In this document: one piece after another, positions 13,380 to 24,119 of the stretch
How positions within the stretch are numbered: position 1 is the stretch's first letter
Layout: each line of letters begins with the position of its first letter
Assembly: GCA_028023455.1 (NCBI GenBank)
Contig: JAQFVV010012394.1
Span: 24,134,900 to 24,198,899, forward strand
Length of the DNA stretch: 64,000 nt
DNA from: Epiperipatus broadwayi
Taxonomy: Eukaryota > Onychophora > Udeonychophora > Euonychophora > Peripatidae
Reading direction: 5' to 3'
Program-made: the position numbers and the translations under genes
The notes under the pieces: model-generated
The model's database searches: none
What the model was told of the DNA's origin: nothing
What the model saw: the letters and a program-made list of their open reading frames with translations, nothing else

Positions 13380-13580
13380 GAATTGCATTAAATTCCAAAA
13401 TTTAGGTGCAGTGCTTTCAGATCCATAGCTCTTTACTAATGAAAGCCTTAAGCTAGAAACTATTTTTAAAATATTGGATGATTAGGCAATAGATAGGAAT
13501 TTTATGCACAAACCTTTTTGCATCAAATGATTACATGGTACGCACTGGATGCAATGCTCTGCAGAGTATTTGCTATTGCT
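13380..13580 (-). repeat. Dispersed repeat family, copy 3 (inverted)
   Basis: The reverse complement contains AAGGTTTGTGCATAAAATTC, CATCCAATATT and GGATCTGAAAGCACTGCACC, matching copies 1 and 2. It also extends the family at its start with ACTCTGCAGAGCATTGCATC. With copy 2 it forms a loose inverted pair about 240 bases apart. Confidence 0.65.
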
Positions 13581-14583
13581 ATTCATAGCTCATGTAATCA
13601 TAGAAAATGGTGATCATGCAATATAAACATTCAAAATGTTCAGTACTAAATAATAAGTAATCTATTTGGAGTTTTAAAAATGCATACACCTGGGTCTCAT
13701 TTCATGTGGATTTTTTAATGCAATTTTGAAATTATGTGATTCATGTTTCTTAATATCCCTTTATGTGGATTTCTTTTATGCGATAAAGAAGTTTATATTT
13801 CACTTAAAATCAGGATTTCCCCATTTTATATACACACATTATATTTTACATACTTTAAATGCCTGTTGGACAAAGGTTTGGTAATAAATTTATATACTGT
13901 AGAAGATTTAGAAAAAGATAATAAAACAAAATTGGAACCTGTTTGTTTTACACCAAAAATGATTTGAGAAAGTCTTCAATTTTCTAATCAATTGGACAAT
14001 CATTTTTTTTAAAGACATGAATTATGAATGAGCTCATTAATTCCAATGAGAGCTAAATAGTTGTATGTCTGGATATTGTGAGCTTCACAAACAATTAGTA
14101 ACATCATCATCTCAAAGCTCTATCACTGATTACATTGTTGACAGAAAACAACTAACTTTTAGACTGAAATTTTTTTATTGGCTGAGTGAATTAAAGTTTT
14201 AAACTTTTGATTGGTTCAATTACAGAATCAGTAGTAAAAATATACAGTATTCATCTTTTAATATTAGATTCATTTGTAAAAAGCAAATTAATAATTTGTC
14301 AGATTATGAAAGTATATAAAATTTCATTCAAAAATAAATTTGTATTTATAATTATAAAAATATTATATAACAGATAACCTAAAAAGAATGTTTGTAACCT
14401 ATTAAAAAATGCTGTGTACATTGTTGATTTCTTTCTCAATTTACGTTTGTGTAAAAGTAAAGAATTTTTACTAAAATCTTAATTATTTTTCTAAAAGAAT
14501 TATATTTTCAGCAGATTTTATCAAAATAATTTATAATATGTAAAAAAAAATATGGAAAAAATACTCTATTAGTAGCAATAAAT

Positions 14584-15080
14584 CAGTGCCTTATGGTACA
14601 TTTTAAAAAGGACTAAATTCACTACAATAATGAATTTTAGAGCGACTTGAAGTTATGAATAAAAAATTTCAGTTGATGCACTTATTAAACACAACACAAG
14701 ACTGAAGTTGGCACTAGTTGTATTTCATCTTGTGATGAATCTCATTTCTTATCAGTTCTCAAACATATCTGCATATTGTCAAATAGCGATAATGATTAAA
14801 ATATGTTTTGAAAAAATATAAAATAAATGACACTTTACAGTACATTTTAAAATTTAAAAAGACCATAAATTCACTATTACAATGATGGTTTTAGGATGAC
14901 TTGAAGCCATAAATGAAAATTTCCAGTTGATGTACCTATTAAACACAGCATGAGACTGAAGTTGGGTTAACAGTATTTCCTCTTGTGATGAATCTAATTT
15001 CTTATCAGTTCTCAAATGTATCTGCATATTATCAAATAGTGATAATGATTGAAATATGTTTTAAAAAATGTAAAATAAAT
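14584..15080. repeat. Two-unit tandem repeat, about 247-base period
   Basis: Unit 1 (14584-14828) and unit 2 (14829-15080) share long matching blocks, for example GTACATTTTAAAA, CAGTTGATG, CTTATCAGTTCTCAAA and AAATAG(C/T)GATAATGATT. Divergence between the units is moderate. The function is unknown, and no open frame or ribozyme core is seen. Confidence 0.85.
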
Positions 15081-16495
15081 TATGCATAAAAACTTATTGC
15101 TTTAAATAAAATTAAATAGTTAATAAATAGAAAAAGTTTGTCTTCTATCAATTTTTTATTAGTCATACTTTATTTCCTTATTTATTTATGTGAATTTTAA
15201 AATAATTTTACTGTGTTGCTTTGCTTTTATGCAATTTCCAAAGATTATGGAACATATCACACATTTTTCAATGTAAGTTAAATCTATTTTTGTGCGATTT
15301 TTTTATGCATGTTTTTTGCAGAACCTATCTACCACATAAAACAAGACCCAGGTGTATATGTTTTATGTCGTTACAAAGGTATAGACATTTATGTGCATTG
15401 AGATGCCAACTATTCTATTAATGTGAATGATAGTTTTAAAATCTATACAAATAATATAGATAACAATGATGTAAACTGATGTCAAAAGTTGCACTGAAAC
15501 ACATCTAGACACTCACAAGTATATATTGTAACAATTTCATAATATATGTTGTAAAAACACACATGTATGTCTATCTGCATTACATATTTTATAATTTTAA
15601 ATAAGTAAACAAATTATTAAGAAAAAAAAAACCAAATTTTTTTTTTAAAAAAATGAGATTTTTAAAAATGAAATCAATAAAATAAAAGATTGCAGCATTA
15701 TTTTCTCAAAATAAAATTGTTTTATTAAGAATATGCTGGGGAAATAGAATCATGACAGATAAGGATTTAAAAATCTGCTCTATTTTTTTTATAAATTGAA
15801 AAAATAAATAAATGTGAAGTGCTTTAAAATAAAACTGACAATATTATTAATTAGTAAAATAAATCCTTATAAACTACCTCATTGTCAGGAATGTGATAAA
15901 ATAATAGATGAATTTAAGAAAAAAGATTAGATAGAAAATGTAAAATTAATTAAACCAAATTAAATTATGATAAAAAATAAACAATGGTAAAGTTAAGTAC
16001 AAAAAGGCAGCTACTCCATTGTTATCCAGTTTTGCAAAAGTTTTTAATGTTTCCAGTTTCAATCAGTAGTTTTTGCAGAATTCACCAGTTTATCAATCCA
16101 TTCATTACTGAGGGCATATTTAGCATGACCCTCAGTGAGTAAGTCTTACTGCTGTGAAAAATATAAATGAAGAAGCTGCAGAAGTAGCAACATGCATTGC
16201 TAAAAAACTAGACTTCATGCTCCAGGTTCTCAGTTCCATCAACTGTTGTCACCTGGAATCAATACCTCATCTATAATATAAATGCTGACATATGCTCTCA
16301 CTCTTACATTGTCCATCAGAATTACAGAAAGCAACACATTAAGCTATCATTGGAGACCAAAAGGTCTACCATTTAGAAATCAGAATCTAAAAAAAAGGTT
16401 CAATTGCAGAAAGATGATGTCATCTCAACATAATAAAAAAACCTAGGTAAATATACTTTTTAATGGAAAATTGTCTAAACAAATATAATCTTTTA
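15081..16495. other. Non-coding stretch with an unassigned patch
   Basis: AT-rich sequence with runs of A and T. Bases 16000-16420 are less AT-rich and look like an old repeat, ending just before the RTE fragment. Nothing identifiable. Confidence 0.35.
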
Positions 16496-17520
16496 ATTAA
16501 AGCATTAGATCATAAATGTATTGATCCAGGACAGTGTCATATTTTAAAGAATATTTATAAAAATGCAAAAGCAAAAATTAGATTACATAATGATACTGGG
16601 AAAGACAGCATTGAGAAGGGTGTAAGACAAGGTGGCTCCATATCTCAAAAACTTTTTACAGCAGGGCTGCAAGAAGTATTTTGTGGATTAAAATGTGAAA
16701 CTAAAGGAGTAAAAGTAAATGGAGATTATTTGAGTCATTTAGATTTTGCAGATGATGTAGTTGTTTTTGCAAATAATGCTTCAGAGCTGCAGGAAATGTT
16801 GCAGGAGTTATCAGATAAAAGTAGAAAAGTAGGACTAAAGATAAATGTTAAAAAGACTAAAGTAATGTTTAATTGATTTGCTCAAAATATGAAAATAAAG
16901 ATTAATTATGATGAATTAGAAGTTAACTGTTACAAATACCTTGGTCAGATTATTAATACAGATGGAAACATAATGGATGAAAATAATCATAGAATTAAAC
17001 TTGGTTTGAGTGCTTTTGGTAGAAATAAGTTGATACTAAAAGGAAATATGCCTATGTGTTTGAAAATGAAGGTTTTTAACAAATATGTTTTACCAGTTCT
17101 TACTTATGGATCTGAGACTTGGACACATAATAAAAGAGCAATACAGAGTCTTCAGACCATTCAAAGAAGTATGGAGAGGTTCATGTTAGGAGTAACAAGA
17201 AGAGATCAAAAATGCAATGTAAGAGTAAGAGAACAAACAGGTGTTACTGACCTCATTGAAAAAATTAAAAGATTGAAGTGGAGTTAGGATGGACATATTG
17301 CTAGGAGAGATGATAATAGATGGACAACTGAAATCTTGAATTGGATTCCAAGAGATTGTATAAGACCTAGAAAGAGACCACATGTGAGATGGATTGATTA
17401 AATAAAAAAGTGTACAGGGGTGGTGTGGAAAAGAGAAGCTAAAGATCAGAGAAGATGGATTGAACTTGAGAGACCTTCATCCTGCAGTGGATTGATAATG
17501 ATTGATGATGATGATGATTA
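16496..17520 (+). pseudogene. 5'-truncated RTE-type LINE, reverse transcriptase remnant
   Basis: Homology to the copy at 40.3-43.3 kb begins abruptly at ATTAAAGCATTAGATCAT and runs to the 3' end, about 90% identical in the stretches I compared. It encodes the second half of the reverse transcriptase (GVRQGG, where the other copy has GVRQGD; catalytic FADDVVVF kept) and the C-terminal region. Breaks include a CGA-to-TGA stop at 16874, an in-frame codon loss near 16925, stops near 17286 and 17399, and a one-base deletion near 17474. The 3' end carries GAT repeats, typical of RTE tails. 5' truncation is the usual outcome of target-primed reverse transcription. It is not functional. Confidence 0.9.
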
Positions 17521-18149
17521 ATAAAATAAACTATAATGAAGAACCTTAGCAATATTGAATTACTAACAATTAATGTATAATTTATATTCTGTGTTAAATT
17601 GTATAGTTATATTTATTTAAATATGTGTTCTTATGAATGAAAAATTGTTCGCTTAAATGTTGCTTGGTCACTCTTTTATCTGTGTCATCGGTGATTAAAG
17701 ATTAGAAATATTTCCATATATTAATTAGTACTGCATTGTGTCCCCTAATCAAGAGTGTGAGTTAACCTCAGGTTTATTTCAAGCACTGGATTCATATGCC
17801 TGTCATCTGGGCATGCTGGCTATACATAATATATATGGATGGATGGTAGCCGAGATTGTTCTCAAAACATAAAATGCTTTGGATGGTGGATATTATTTCA
17901 GCAATATAGAGGCAACCTGTGGCCAGCAAAGACTGTCAGGGCTGTGCATGTCAGAAAGAAAAAATATATATAGTAAAATGGTCGTGTTCAAAAATAACAT
18001 TTTGATAAAAATGCCTTACTGATTAGAAGATTTTACTTAGAAAATTTAACCAATCAATGGTTAATTTATTTCAATGTACATTAAAAAACTGCATTGTGTA
18101 CTAATAATACAGCACAAATAACACAAAGTTAATGTTTAGCAAAATGTTA
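17521..18149. other. Non-coding stretch
   Basis: Contains a patch near 17740-17960 with GCCTGTCATCTGGGCATGC and GGATGGATGG that looks like an old repeat. No gene can be supported. Confidence 0.35.
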
Positions 18150-19219
18150 AGAAATTAGTTTTAAACAATGCAGAAATTTATAGAAGTAACTGGACATTAA
18201 AGGAAAAGTATGCGTTACACAATTTAGAGAGAAGAGAGTATATTATTATAAAACCAGATGACAAATGAGAATCAATAGTGATTATGAACAAAGATAAATA
18301 TGCTTAAAAAGTTAGGAAACTTTTATATGTTAAAAATTTCTATGAGCCTATTACCTTAACTACTATAAATACATTATTCAAAGGTATACATTTAAACCTA
18401 AAAGATGAAAATGAGAAGTCTCATAGATAAAAATGTGTATAATTTTTAATACTAACCATAATTTATCCCAGTAGTTTTTTATATTGCCAAAATTTCATAA
18501 ATCAGTCTGTCCTAGTAGCCTATTGTAGTGTGTATTGGTTGTCCTACAGAAAATATTTCAGGCTATGTTGATAATTTCTTTAGTCTTGTTCCACCATCAT
18601 TTATTTCTTACATGAAAGATACTACATGTTTCCTTTCAATTTTAGAAAATATTAAGTCTGAATTACCAGATTGTTTTAATTACTTTAGATATTGATCACT
18701 GTACAGTAATATACATCATGATTATGGCATTCAGGCTATTAAATGTGCTCTTCAAGATAGAAAGTATGATCATCATCTTATTACTACTATGATTGAATTA
18801 ATATATTTAATCTTAAGAAATATTTTTTATTTCAATTCTAGATATTATTTACAGAAACAAAGTACTGCAATGGTTAAAATAATGACACTAAGTTATGCAA
18901 ACATGGCAAAACTAGATTCCTCAATACTTGAAAATACTAGGATAAAATCTCATATGTGGCTTAGATATATAGATGATATTTTCATTACATAGCTGCATAA
19001 TGAAGTTGAACTTAATAGATTCTTAGATTACATAAATGATTTTAAAATTAAGAGCATGCTAATGAGCTCTAAACAAGCTTTTTTTATATATAAGTTCAGG
19101 TCCATATGATTTTTTCAGTTGGAGAGCTGACTTTAAAGATGTCTAAAAGTTTCAGATCTTCTTGACAATTAACTTTTAGATAAATGCTTAGCTTTACTTG
19201 GTCTTTTGAATCTAATGCT

Positions 19220-19275
19220 CCAACTCCTCACTGAAGAGACCCATAGGTCAAAACCAGTCTGGGGATGGGGACAAT
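19220..19275 (+). ncRNA. Hammerhead ribozyme motif, degenerate copy
   Basis: CTGAAGA (19231-19237) is followed by a perfect four-pair stem II, GACC/GGTC, with a CATA loop. AAAA stands where GAAA is expected (G to A at 19250). ACCAGT and the cleavage triplet GTC (19257-19259) follow. The lost core G should abolish self-cleavage. The layout matches the type I hammerheads known from Penelope-like elements. Confidence 0.65.
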
Positions 19276-19631
19276 CCAAGATAAAAATGATTTGAATGTA
19301 TTTTCTTGTAGTAGCATTTATCATAAAAAAACTTGTTTATAGCTCATTAGCATGCTCTTAATTTTACATATTTGTAAATGCAAGCTATATATAAGGCATG
19401 TGACATCTGACTTTTTATTATTACTATTATTATTTTGCTGTTGGGATTTTGGCAAATTAAACGGTTAAGCTTACTAATATATGGAGTATCTGAATTAAGT
19501 TCAGGCCCACATGATTTTTTCAGTTGGAGAGCTGACTTTAAAGACATGTAGATGTCTAAAAGTTTCACATCTTCTTCTTGACAATTAACTTTTAGATAAA
19601 TGCTTAGCTTGAGTTGGTTTTTTTAATATAA

Positions 19632-19690
19632 TGTCCCAACCCCTCACTGAAGAGACCCATAGGTTGAAACCGGTCCGGGGATGGAGACAA
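19632..19690 (+). ncRNA. Hammerhead ribozyme motif, core intact (type I, minimal stem III)
   Basis: The core reads CTGAAGA (19647-19653), stem II GACC-CATA-GGTT (19654-19665), GAAA (19666-19669), then CCGGT and C, giving the cleavage triplet GTC (19673-19675). Stem III is the six-base palindrome ACCGGT, as in the minimal hammerheads of retroelements, which often work as dimers. Stem I could form between CCCC upstream and GGGG downstream, with a few unpaired bases next to the core. Small hammerheads in terminal repeats of Penelope-like elements are established. That this copy is active is an inference. Confidence 0.75.
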
Positions 19691-20150
19691 TCCAAGACAA
19701 AAATGATTTGAATGCTTTTTCTTGTAGTAGCATTTATCATAATAAAGCTTGTTTAGAGCTCATTAGCATGCTCTTAATTTTACATATTTGTAAGTGCAAG
19801 CTATATATGTCATGTGACATCTGACTTTTTATTATTACTATAAATGATTTTAATAAAAATATAAAATTTTACAATGAATTTTTCAAAAACAATTACCCAT
19901 TTTCTTGACATTGAAATCATATACACTAATAGGATTTTTACTACTACTGTATATAGGAAACCCACTGATAACCAACACTATGTACATTTTTATAATAACT
20001 ATTCAAAACATTTAAAAGCTAATATTCTCTATAGTCATTTTTTAAAAATGAAAAGGATTTGTAGTAATGAAAAATTTCTTCAACAAAATAATAAGTTTTT
20101 ATATGATAGATTGATAAATATTGTACTGGTCAAAACATGCTGACCCATCT

Positions 20151-21230
20151 AACATGAGCTGGAATTCAAAATGTGTATTTCAAATCGAGTCATGTCCGAG
20201 ATTTATGGTCAGAGACCAACATAAATTCGAACCCATTTCCTAAGCCCCAGATCAAACACCTAATGGTTAACATAATAAGAAAGCACATGAGAATTTCCTT
20301 TAAATCTGGCCCACTAGGAGAGCAGAGAAGACAATGAGACTCAATATTAACTAAATTAAAATATTCATATACGAAGTTGTATGTGTGGAAATGGAGAAAA
20401 AGAAATTTGAACAACTAAAATAAGTTTAGACCATAAAAATAGTTTAATATAATGGATTAATTATATACGTGATGAATTAATTATATACATTAGTGTGTGC
20501 GTGAATGAGCAAGTGGTATACCAAGTGACAGATGATTACATATTGTCATTCACGCTATTATTTCTCATATGCTCTTTTATTAATTAATTGACATATTCTA
20601 TAAATAAACACACATCTTTGGTGGGTCCAATATTAAGAATCCAATCAATTATTAGAAAAGATTTACATAAAATTGCTATTAAAACTTGGATTGTGGTTCT
20701 GTAACAGGATGACTAACATATTATTTTGGGGAGAATTTCTGAGATTTATTATATATATGTAAGAAAAATTGTTTTCAAGCCAGTATGGTCGTGAAAATAA
20801 ACAAAATATATATGATAAATTATATTTGTATTTTATGATAAAATATTTATTGAAACAAAACATTGAAAAGACAGAATGCTTGATTTTCTCCAAGGCAGAT
20901 ACTCTTAAATACAGAAATACTAAATCATGACAGTGGAATTGTATAAGACTGAAATAACATTATTAATTAATAAAATTAGTAATACTCAGCATTTTACATA
21001 TATATTTTGAGCAAAGTGTAATTTTAATATTAAAGCACTAAAACTGGGTCATGAAGCAAAAGAAACAATAAACGGATATGTGGTGATACTGATATGTGGT
21101 GGAGAAATCAAAGAGGAGGCAATATATATATCCAAGAAATACATCGAAAGTACAAATTATAAAAAAAAAACAAGAAAATGCTATAAAATTTCAAATAAAA
21201 AAAACAGAAATCAGTGAAAGTACACAAACA
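20151..21230. other. Non-coding stretch with possible SINE-like patch
   Basis: Around 20150-20420 the minus strand carries GGGTTCGAATTTATG, like a polymerase III B box, within a less AT-rich patch. No convincing A box is seen. The rest is AT-rich with no gene. Confidence 0.35.
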
Positions 21231-21254
21231 AACAACAATGGAGGAATGCAGGAA

Positions 21255-21960
21255 ATTCAAAAACAGAATTTCATCAAATTATTTAGCTTTCAATATTTGC
21301 AAACAATCAGATTTAAAAGCAACGTTTATATAAACTAAAAAGAATATTACATGAGAGAATCTATTTCTCAAATTATTTATCTCTGCTTTGAAATTATGAC
21401 ATATCATCAAATATAACTCAAATGTAAAACCTACCCTTCCTCCAATGAAGAATTTCTATCGAAAAATAACTGAAATGGGCAAATTTAATCAAACAAATAC
21501 TTCTAAAATACAAATTAAAAAAAAAACAACCCCAAAAAACACTATGCATCAAGAATTCAATCAAAAATAATTAAAATGCAAATACACTATATACCCTCTC
21601 TCCCCTCCTGCATGAAGAATTATAATGAAAAATGGCAGCCACCGTGTAACTTTTTACAGGAAGTACAAAAACAAAATTGCATTAAATTATTTAGCTTTCA
21701 ATATTTTCAAATGATCAAATTTAAAAGCAACATTTATATAAACTAAAAATAATATTACACGAGATAATCTATTTCTCAAATTAATTATCTCTGCTTTAAA
21801 ATTATGGCATATCATCAAAAATTACTCAAACGTAAAACCTACCCCCTCCACCAATAAAGAATTTCTATCTAAAAATAACTGAAATGGACAAATTTAATCA
21901 AACAAATACAGAATTTGTTGTATTACCAGTGTAAAATTATAACGAAATATGGCAACCACC
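21255..21960 (+). repeat. Satellite-like direct repeat, about 408-base period
   Basis: Bases 21255-21505 and 21663-21911 match closely: TTATTTAGCTTTCAATATTT, AAAGCAAC(G/A)TTTATATAAAC, TATTTCTCAAATTA and GACATATC/GGCATATC blocks all recur in order. A linking segment, ATGGCA(G/A)CCACCG, recurs near 21630 and 21950. Related sequence is found at 23.16-23.65 kb and, inverted, at 25.97-26.95 kb. Confidence 0.85.
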
Positions 21961-22530
21961 GAGTAACTTTTCTAAAATGTACTAAATCTTATCAATATTT
22001 AAAAAATAAAAGACTTTTTGCAAATATGCTTGTGCATTATTTAAGTAACAGATATAATAATAACTCAAAGCACAGATTAATACATAGTAAGTAATTAAAT
22101 ATAATTATAGCAAGTTTAAAAGATAAAGTGGAAAAATTACCAGATTTGGTGCAGCACCATTTGCACAATGATGAGTTGATCATGATGATGTCCTGCAAAA
22201 TGTAGTTTTCTATTGGTAAATTTCTTAACACTTTTATCAAAGGTGATTTCCAGCAGATTAAAAAAATAATTTAACAGAAGATATCTACAAACACTAGCAG
22301 AGTTAGTTAAAGATAGTTCTGCACACACGTATATAATATACCAATGCAATTTCAAATAATAAATGATTGTTCAGCATTTTTCCAAAGAGAAAATATTTTC
22401 TTTAAAATATTCTTTAGTTTAAAATAAATAACTTTATTAATGAAAAATAATTGATTGTTTAAGAATATGTGAATACATTGTCTTTCTTGGTAAAAAGTTC
22501 TAACATCCTAATTGAGAATCTGTGATAGAT

Positions 22531-23103
22531 TTAAAGTTTAATCCCCTGGAGAATCTCTAATGGAAATGCTAGTATCAAATTTTGCGTGTGATTGTTTATG
22601 TCTTTGGTGATTTTTGGTATTTGAAAGAGATTCCATGTCTCATTATAGAGAAATTTTGAAGACAGGATAAAGTCTTTACTTTTTAACTTATTAAGGTGAT
22701 TGATAAATATGACATCCTGATTTGGAGGTGGGAAGGTGAAGATTAGTTTGCACCGGACACTCCAGATTGTATGAACTAAAAATAATGAAAGTCTAATGAA
22801 AGGAAATTGTCTACTTTGTAAGGAGTCTTTCAATGATAGAATTTTGTAAAAGTCAATGCTCGAACTTTGTGATATTAGCAATCTAATGCCTACCAGCTGA
22901 GGGCATGATTTAATAATATGGTCAAAAGTATCCTCTTGAGTCTTGCAGAGCAGGCATATTGGATCAATATTATTTAGATATCTCTTGAAGTGTAAAAAGT
23001 GATTAGTATGCATGGCATTTTGATTTACCTTAATTAAGAATGTAAGAAATTTGGGTTCTATAAAATATTCTTTAGTAATATATTCTGTGCATAGTAAATA
23101 CAT
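22531..23103 (-). pseudogene. C-terminal part of a LINE polyprotein with zinc-binding motif
   Basis: A 190-codon minus-strand frame. Near residues 52-69 it has CLLCKTQEDTFDHIIKSC, a CX2CX8HX4C motif matching the zinc-binding region found after the reverse transcriptase in many LINEs. A FLTFLIKVNQNAMHT-like segment before it fits the same region. The reverse transcriptase itself is missing, so this is a 5'-truncated copy. Its frame is intact over this length, which suggests a fairly recent insertion. It is unlike the RTE copies in this window, which lack this motif. The clade is uncertain. Confidence 0.7.
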
Positions 23104-23159
23104 ATAAGATGCATATTTAATTATGTTTTATTTAAACAAAGTTGCAAATGTACCTATAT

Positions 23160-23420
23160 TTTTTAATGTGAAATGTCTAATTTACCAACGTAACCCCCCC
23201 CCCTCCAAATAGCTTTAATTGACAAATTAAGTTGGCATAGATTTTCAAAAAATATACTAAATACTTAAAAAAAAAGACTTTCAACATCAATATATTTAGC
23301 TTTAAAGCAATTAATTTTTCTTTGGCTTTGAAATTCTGGCATATCTAAATTCATTAATAATATTTAATAATTAAAAAGCAATGCACAAAAAATAATTACT
23401 GATGTCTTGTTTCATTTATA
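23160..23420 (+). repeat. Left arm of a distant inverted repeat (satellite-like)
   Basis: The block GACAAATTAAGTTGG...GATTTTCAAAAAATATAC, followed by TTTAGCTTTAAAGCAATTAA and CTGGCATATCTAAATT, is matched in reverse complement at 25975-26215. It belongs to the family of the 21.2-21.9 kb array. A run of ten C lies near 23195. Confidence 0.75.
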
Positions 23421-24119
23421 GTAGGCACTTGGATTTTTCCAGTTTTTTGGTTCAAAAATTTGTTTTTCATGTGAAATTCACATCACATTTCATTTTGAAA
23501 ATACAAAGTGTGATGTGCAATAGAAAAAGATTATTTGCAGCATATAAATCCATTAGCTATCTCCCAAAATAAAATGAAAAATGGCACTGACTCTAAACGA
23601 AATTTATTTTTAAAATTACCATTTAACTTTCTCGCAAAAGCTAGAAACTGGTTTATAGTATCCTAAGCATTTCATCATATATGTATGCTATATGAGATTC
23701 TTAGGAAAATACTGAATAAATTAAATCCATATACATATACCAATTAAATATAATCACACCATAATATATTAAATCACAGTTTATACTTTCAAAAAGAAAT
23801 ATGATGTAATAGATATTTTACATGATCAATATAGTTTCCAAAGCCAACAAATGTAATCAAAATGTAACCAAACTACACTTTTGAAATACCTGCTTAGTTT
23901 TATCATGACATGTTAATTATTTTGTACTGCTAGAATAACAAGTTGGTGGGATAATTTTTATTTTTTGACTGGGTTAATATGGATTATTTTCTGATGCAGA
24001 AGAATACAACATTAAATATGCACAAACTTTGAGGTAACATTTCAAATTTCCATACTGAAATAGCAGTGTCAGCTGAAATTTAAGTATTATCTTTTTTGTA
24101 ATAATCATTTTTTACTCAA

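Larger units (their letters stand above)
19046..19839 (+). mobile_element. Insertion of a tandem Penelope-type terminal repeat (pLTR dimer)
   Basis: The sequence ATAAATGATTTTAA stands on both sides (19032-19045 and 19840-19853), a 14-base target-site duplication, and removing the insert rejoins the interrupted reverse transcriptase. Inside are two direct copies of one unit, starting at 19091 and 19496 (405-base step). A short inverted piece at the left end (AATTAAGAGCATGCTAATGA) is the reverse complement of the sequence near 19340 and 19760. Tandem terminal repeats with an inverted tail are characteristic of Penelope-like elements. There is no coding part, so this is a non-autonomous or internally deleted copy. 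Each unit holds a hammerhead motif. Confidence 0.8.
18150..20150 (+). pseudogene. Penelope-like reverse transcriptase, decayed and split by an insertion
   Basis: In broken frames I read, in order, EYIIIKPDDK (18220s), SLYSNIHHDYG (motif A region), YLQKQSTAMVK...LSYANM (motif B region) and WLRYIDDIF (18957-18983, motif C with both catalytic aspartates). The frame breaks off at 19045, resumes at 19840, and continues with HFLDIEI, YRKPTDNQHYV and MKRICSNEKF, a typical Penelope thumb region. Several stops and at least one frameshift make it inactive. The split is caused by the element at 19046-19839. No endonuclease end is present before the sequence changes at about 20150. Confidence 0.85.

Noticed and set aside
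14740-14765. Minus-strand ACTGATAAGAAATGAGATT, checked as a hammerhead core
   Set aside because: CTGATAA departs from CTGANGA and there is no GAAA at the expected place.
20190-20414. Minus-strand frame of 74 codons and a B-box-like GGGTTCGAATTTATG
   Set aside because: No A box at the right distance and no cloverleaf, so I do not call a tRNA or a firm SINE.
22137-22355. Possible minus-strand exon ending at CTG|GTAATTTTT near 22137 (RKLHFAGHHHDQLIIVQ)
   Set aside because: Two frames are open, acceptors are weak, and the phase does not fit between exons D and E. It may be an element relic.
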